Assembly (NCBI GenBank): GCA_965220775.1
Contig: OZ244845.1
Span: 3,286,001-3,350,000, forward strand
DNA: 64,000 nucleotides
From: G963664835 sp965220775
GTDB lineage: Bacteria > Chloroflexota > UBA6077 > FW602-bin22 > JBCLEL01
Reading direction: 5' to 3'
A program made the translations under genes and the position numbers. Numbering within the stretch: the stretch's first letter is position 1; every line of letters starts with the position of its first letter. Of this stretch, positions 61,359 to 64,000 are shown piece after piece. The notes below the pieces were generated by a model that had not been told where the DNA came from, searched no databases, and saw only the letters and a list, made by a program, of their open reading frames with translations.

Positions 61359-62347
61359 GAGGCGGTTGCTTCGCCGGGTCCGGTCGGAAGGGCCGATAGG
61401 CGTGTCAATCGACCAACGAGGACCAGAGCTATCGCGCCCACTGCAACGCCAAACCACAGAGTGGCAAGACGGATCAGAAGCGTGGCCGCCGCCGCAATCG
61501 TCGAGCTTTCAGTTACTTTGAGCAAGACCAAGAGGCCGGCGATACTCCCTTCCGCCGCGGCCAGCCCTCCCGGCAGCATCGAAACCGCGCCAACGAGGTT
61601 TGCGACGGCCAATATGAACGTAGCCTGGAACAACAGCGACGGGCTGGCAGTCAGCCCCAGGCCGACCAATATCAGAAAGAACGCCACGCACTCGGCGCCC
61701 CAAGAGATAATTCCGAGCCCTATGGCGACCGATAGGCTCTTTATGGAAAAGAGCACGCGGCTGGACTCGCGCAGGTTCTCCAGATCTCTTACCTTTTCCC
61801 GCAGCCAGGGCAACCTGACCAAGATCTGAATTAATGTTCCAGACATGCCTTTATGCTGTGAGACGACCAATATTGCGACGACGACCAGTGAGACTCCGGC
61901 GACGATTTCCCGCCCGATGTCGTAGATGACCAAGCCGGCGGCGGCTAGCAAGACCATCGCGATGCCATCGGTCATACGCTCGGCCAAGATTACCGGAGCG
62001 CTGCGCGAGACTGGAACCCCCGCCAAATCGCGCAGCAGATACGACTTCAGCCACTCGCCGATCTTAGCCGGCGTCAGGACCATAGACAGGCCAGACAAGA
62101 ACGTCAGCGCGCTGACGCGCTCACTCGTGTGGCCGGCACCGATAAGGCCCAGATAGTACCGCCACTTCACGTAGCGTAACCCATAGTTCAACAGAGTCAG
62201 CGCCAAGGCGGCCGGCGCCAATCGCCAGTCGAACGCTTGGAAGGCGGCGAGAACGCTGGGTAGATCGCCGTATAAAGTCAGCCCGACCATTACCAGGACG
62301 CCAAAGCCCAAGGAGAGGAGCAATCGCTTGAACACCGACGCGTTCAA
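61355..62347 (-). CDS. YbhN/UPF0104-type flippase-like membrane protein
   Basis: 330 residues with about eight hydrophobic helices. Family features are YGLRYVKWRYYLGLIG near 55-70, LTPAKIGEWLKSYLLRD and the late SMLPGGLAAAEGSIAGLLVL. These proteins resemble the membrane domain of lysylphosphatidylglycerol synthases and are thought to move lipids. TTG start overlapping the TGA of the phosphatase gene (TTGA). Convergent with the ROK gene through a shared CTAG. Confidence 0.88.
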   Translation of the reverse strand: MNASVFKRLLLSLGFGVLVMVGLTLYGDLPSVLAAFQAFDWRLAPAALALTLLNYGLRYVKWRYYLGLIGAGHTSERVSALTFLSGLSMVLTPAKIGEWLKSYLLRDLAGVPVSRSAPVILAERMTDGIAMVLLAAAGLVIYDIGREIVAGVSLVVVAILVVSQHKGMSGTLIQILVRLPWLREKVRDLENLRESSRVLFSIKSLSVAIGLGIISWGAECVAFFLILVGLGLTASPSLLFQATFILAVANLVGAVSMLPGGLAAAEGSIAGLLVLLKVTESSTIAAAATLLIRLATLWFGVAVGAIALVLVGRLTRLSALPTGPGEATAS

Positions 62348-63159
62348 CTCTGGTCCAGAAGCGATATGAACTGGGACAAATCTTCCACGATCAGGCTCGG
62401 TTGATACGGTGAGTCGGCGACTTCATCGAGTCCGGAGATGCCGGTGAGCACTAAGGTGGTGAACAGGCCCGCCCGTGCGCCGGCTGCTATATCGGTCTCC
62501 AGTCGATCGCCGATTACCACTGTCCGCTCCTTGGATACTCGGTGACGGTTCACGCACATCTCGAACATGTCAGGCTCAGGCTTACCGATCACTCTGGGGC
62601 GGACGCCTGTCGCGGCAACCAGCGCGGCCAGAATTGATCCGACGCCGGGGACGACCCCCCTCTCAGTCGGGAGGGTTGTGTCCGGGTTTGTGGCGATGAA
62701 TCCGGCGCCGGCGCGAATCGCCAACGTCGCGACTGCCAGACTCTCGTAGGTCAATTGCCGGTCGAGACCGACGCAAACGTATCTTGGATGCTCTTCGTCG
62801 ACCCAAAACCCAGCGTCAATCAGCGCGCGACTCAAACCACTCTCACCGATTATGTACACAGGCGCACCTTGGGGCTCGATTTTCTTGAGATAAAGCGAAG
62901 TAGCCATTGCCGACGTAAATACCGTACTCTCAGGCACTTGAATTCCCATGCCGGCGAGCTTTTCCACGTACTGGGCCGGCGTGAGAGTCGCGTTGTTGGT
63001 GACGAGACTGTACTTGAGGCCACGTACATGGAGCTGATGAAACAGCTCGCGTGCGCCGGGTAAGACCTCAGTACCTACGTAGATGACGCCGTCCATATCG
63101 ATCAGCGCGCATTCGACGCAGTCCAACTTGTGTGGCTCGACAATCGAAGCCCCGGTCAT
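62344..63159 (-). CDS. HAD-superfamily IIA phosphatase (NagD-like)
   Basis: 271 residues. Motif I DMDGVIYVG, motif II VTNNATLTPAQYVEKL, the C2A cap, then GKPEPDMFE and motif IV GDRLETDIAAGARAG. The family hydrolyses small phosphates such as 2-phosphoglycolate or nucleotides. It is coupled by overlap to the YbhN-like gene. Confidence 0.92.
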   Translation of the reverse strand: MTGASIVEPHKLDCVECALIDMDGVIYVGTEVLPGARELFHQLHVRGLKYSLVTNNATLTPAQYVEKLAGMGIQVPESTVFTSAMATSLYLKKIEPQGAPVYIIGESGLSRALIDAGFWVDEEHPRYVCVGLDRQLTYESLAVATLAIRAGAGFIATNPDTTLPTERGVVPGVGSILAALVAATGVRPRVIGKPEPDMFEMCVNRHRVSKERTVVIGDRLETDIAAGARAGLFTTLVLTGISGLDEVADSPYQPSLIVEDLSQFISLLDQS

Positions 63160-63334
63160 TCAGGATTCCGGTGACGATCGACGGCAAGCGCTGAGCTAGT
63201 CATGCGATGGCACATGATTCTTCGCGTTTTCTTGTGGGCATCTCGCCTCCAATGATACCGGGATGGCGGGGGTCTCGTCGTCGGTCGCAGGTCTACTTCT
63301 TCCGGGATGAGATTCCGGCTGGTATAAGGACTAG
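63160..63334. other. Short non-coding gap
   Basis: No gene, hairpin or repeat is evident between the phosphatase start and the end of the unrecognised gene at 63335. Confidence 0.4.
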
Positions 63335-63949
63335 TCAGCCAGGTCTGATCTCAAGTGCGTTGGCGCAGATGCGTTGCATTGAAGCGGACTTGGCGACGTA
63401 GAAACCGCCATCGTCCGGCCTTATTATCCCCAGTACTTCCAGATCGCCCAAGACTGACTGAACCATCACCCTCCATCTGTACCTTGGAATCGGCCCTATC
63501 CGGTCCAACCCCATCAGTTTCAAGCCTTCTTCGATCTGCTGAGGCCTGCTCGAGGCGGACAATCTTATTCCCTGCGACAGCATGGCCACTGATGCCATCC
63601 GTACCAGCCGGCGAGCCGGGATGTCCTCGCTAGATCCGCCGGCAAACGCTAGCCCGTTATCGTGGAGCCATGCCCGTAAGGTGATCATCCTGCGCTCGTC
63701 ATCGCCTAGCGTCAACCAATGCTCGATAAGCCGCCCGAAAGGACCCCCAACTGTGGTCAATCCCAAAACTTCCGCTAACTTGACGTGGGTAGGGCTGCGT
63801 TTCTTAGTCCCATCCGAGGTTTGATATGGTCGATTCTGATTGGCCCATTCGGTCATCTCCGAGACGGGGTCGCCGGAGGGTTTGGCTCTCTCGAGGGTTT
63901 TCGGACTCTCAAACCCGCGGTCGCGATATCCGGTGACCGGTTTCGACAT
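63335..63949 (-). CDS. Unrecognised protein, possibly regulatory
   Basis: 204 residues. I do not recognise the family. A basic N-terminus (about 1-55) precedes a mostly helical region: LAEVLGLTTVGGPFGRLIEH then GDDERRMITLRAWLHDNGLA. The C-terminal 60 residues (YRWRVMVQSVLGDLEVLGII then RPDDGGFYV) have the spacing of a winged helix. It may belong with genes to the right of the window. Confidence 0.5.
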   Translation of the reverse strand: MSKPVTGYRDRGFESPKTLERAKPSGDPVSEMTEWANQNRPYQTSDGTKKRSPTHVKLAEVLGLTTVGGPFGRLIEHWLTLGDDERRMITLRAWLHDNGLAFAGGSSEDIPARRLVRMASVAMLSQGIRLSASSRPQQIEEGLKLMGLDRIGPIPRYRWRVMVQSVLGDLEVLGIIRPDDGGFYVAKSASMQRICANALEIRPG

Positions 63950-64000
63950 GCGACTGACCGGACGCCGTTTTGGACGTTCAGCAACTCTACCCTGAGGGCG

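Overview
The window looks like a chromosomal segment of a Chloroflexota bacterium, most plausibly a Dehalococcoidia/SAR202-type lineage. This is inference. It rests on a long Val/Glu/Lys-rich linker after the lipobox of a branched-chain amino-acid binding lipoprotein, a fused NuoB-NuoC-NuoD protein, a zinc metalloprotease of the F420-associated family, a DarA-type cyclic-di-AMP receptor beside tmk, SelB, frequent TTG and GTG starts, and abundant short hairpin repeats with TTCCGGC...GCCGGAA palindromes. The palindrome GCCGGC is strikingly frequent in coding and non-coding DNA.

Layout. 1-8.4 kb: two tandem giant FtsX-type permeases, a probably leaderless MerR-like regulator with a coiled coil, rdgB, and a winged-helix/nucleotidyltransferase-fold gene with an operator-like leader. 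8.4-20.2 kb: nuoBCD-nuoI, a CbpA-type DnaJ, a lipoprotein and a catalytically dead aspartate-semialdehyde dehydrogenase homologue. These last two converge on a minus-strand operon pdxS-pdxT-acetyltransferase-R3H ATPase-tmk-darA. A tRNA-Arg with anticodon GCG follows. 20.6-29.1 kb: a GyrI-like gene, a mosaic repeat zone with a 3 x 280-bp tandem array, an IS110-family element embedded in repeats, an oxidoreductase that lost its 5' end at a repeat junction, a CoxG-like gene, a DapA-family gene, and an IS1182-type element with perfect 13-bp inverted repeats.

29.1-39.0 kb is a transport island. livG-livF-livH-livM on the plus strand faces proV-proW-proX-livK on the minus strand, with a repeat cluster between them. 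39.7-44 kb: three small membrane proteins with a perfect 12-bp inverted repeat upstream, a zinc metalloprotease and selB. 44.2-46.6 kb: a glycosyltransferase, a HIT hydrolase and a XerC-like recombinase.

46.6-50.5 kb is the most scrambled stretch. It holds a YgjP-type metallopeptidase remnant, an intact VapBC pair, a DUF3800 gene interrupted by a single amber codon, an orphan antitoxin-like gene, and an MNT nucleotidyltransferase with a HEPN stump wedged between pieces of an AlbA_2 gene. A zinc-ribbon protein with a HEPN-like motif closes it. The only intact known system is VapBC. The rest reads as a small defence/toxin-antitoxin graveyard and is the best place to look for an undescribed system.

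50.5-64 kb returns to housekeeping: pyruvate kinase with a coupled small ORF, acyl-CoA synthetase, PanE-like reductase, a SufR-like regulator, a zinc-ribbon protein, hflX, dapF, a NUDIX hydrolase, miaA, ROK kinase, a YbhN-like flippase, a NagD-like phosphatase and one unrecognised gene. No complete, clearly novel multi-gene system could be demonstrated. Identities are from reading translations only; no database search was run.
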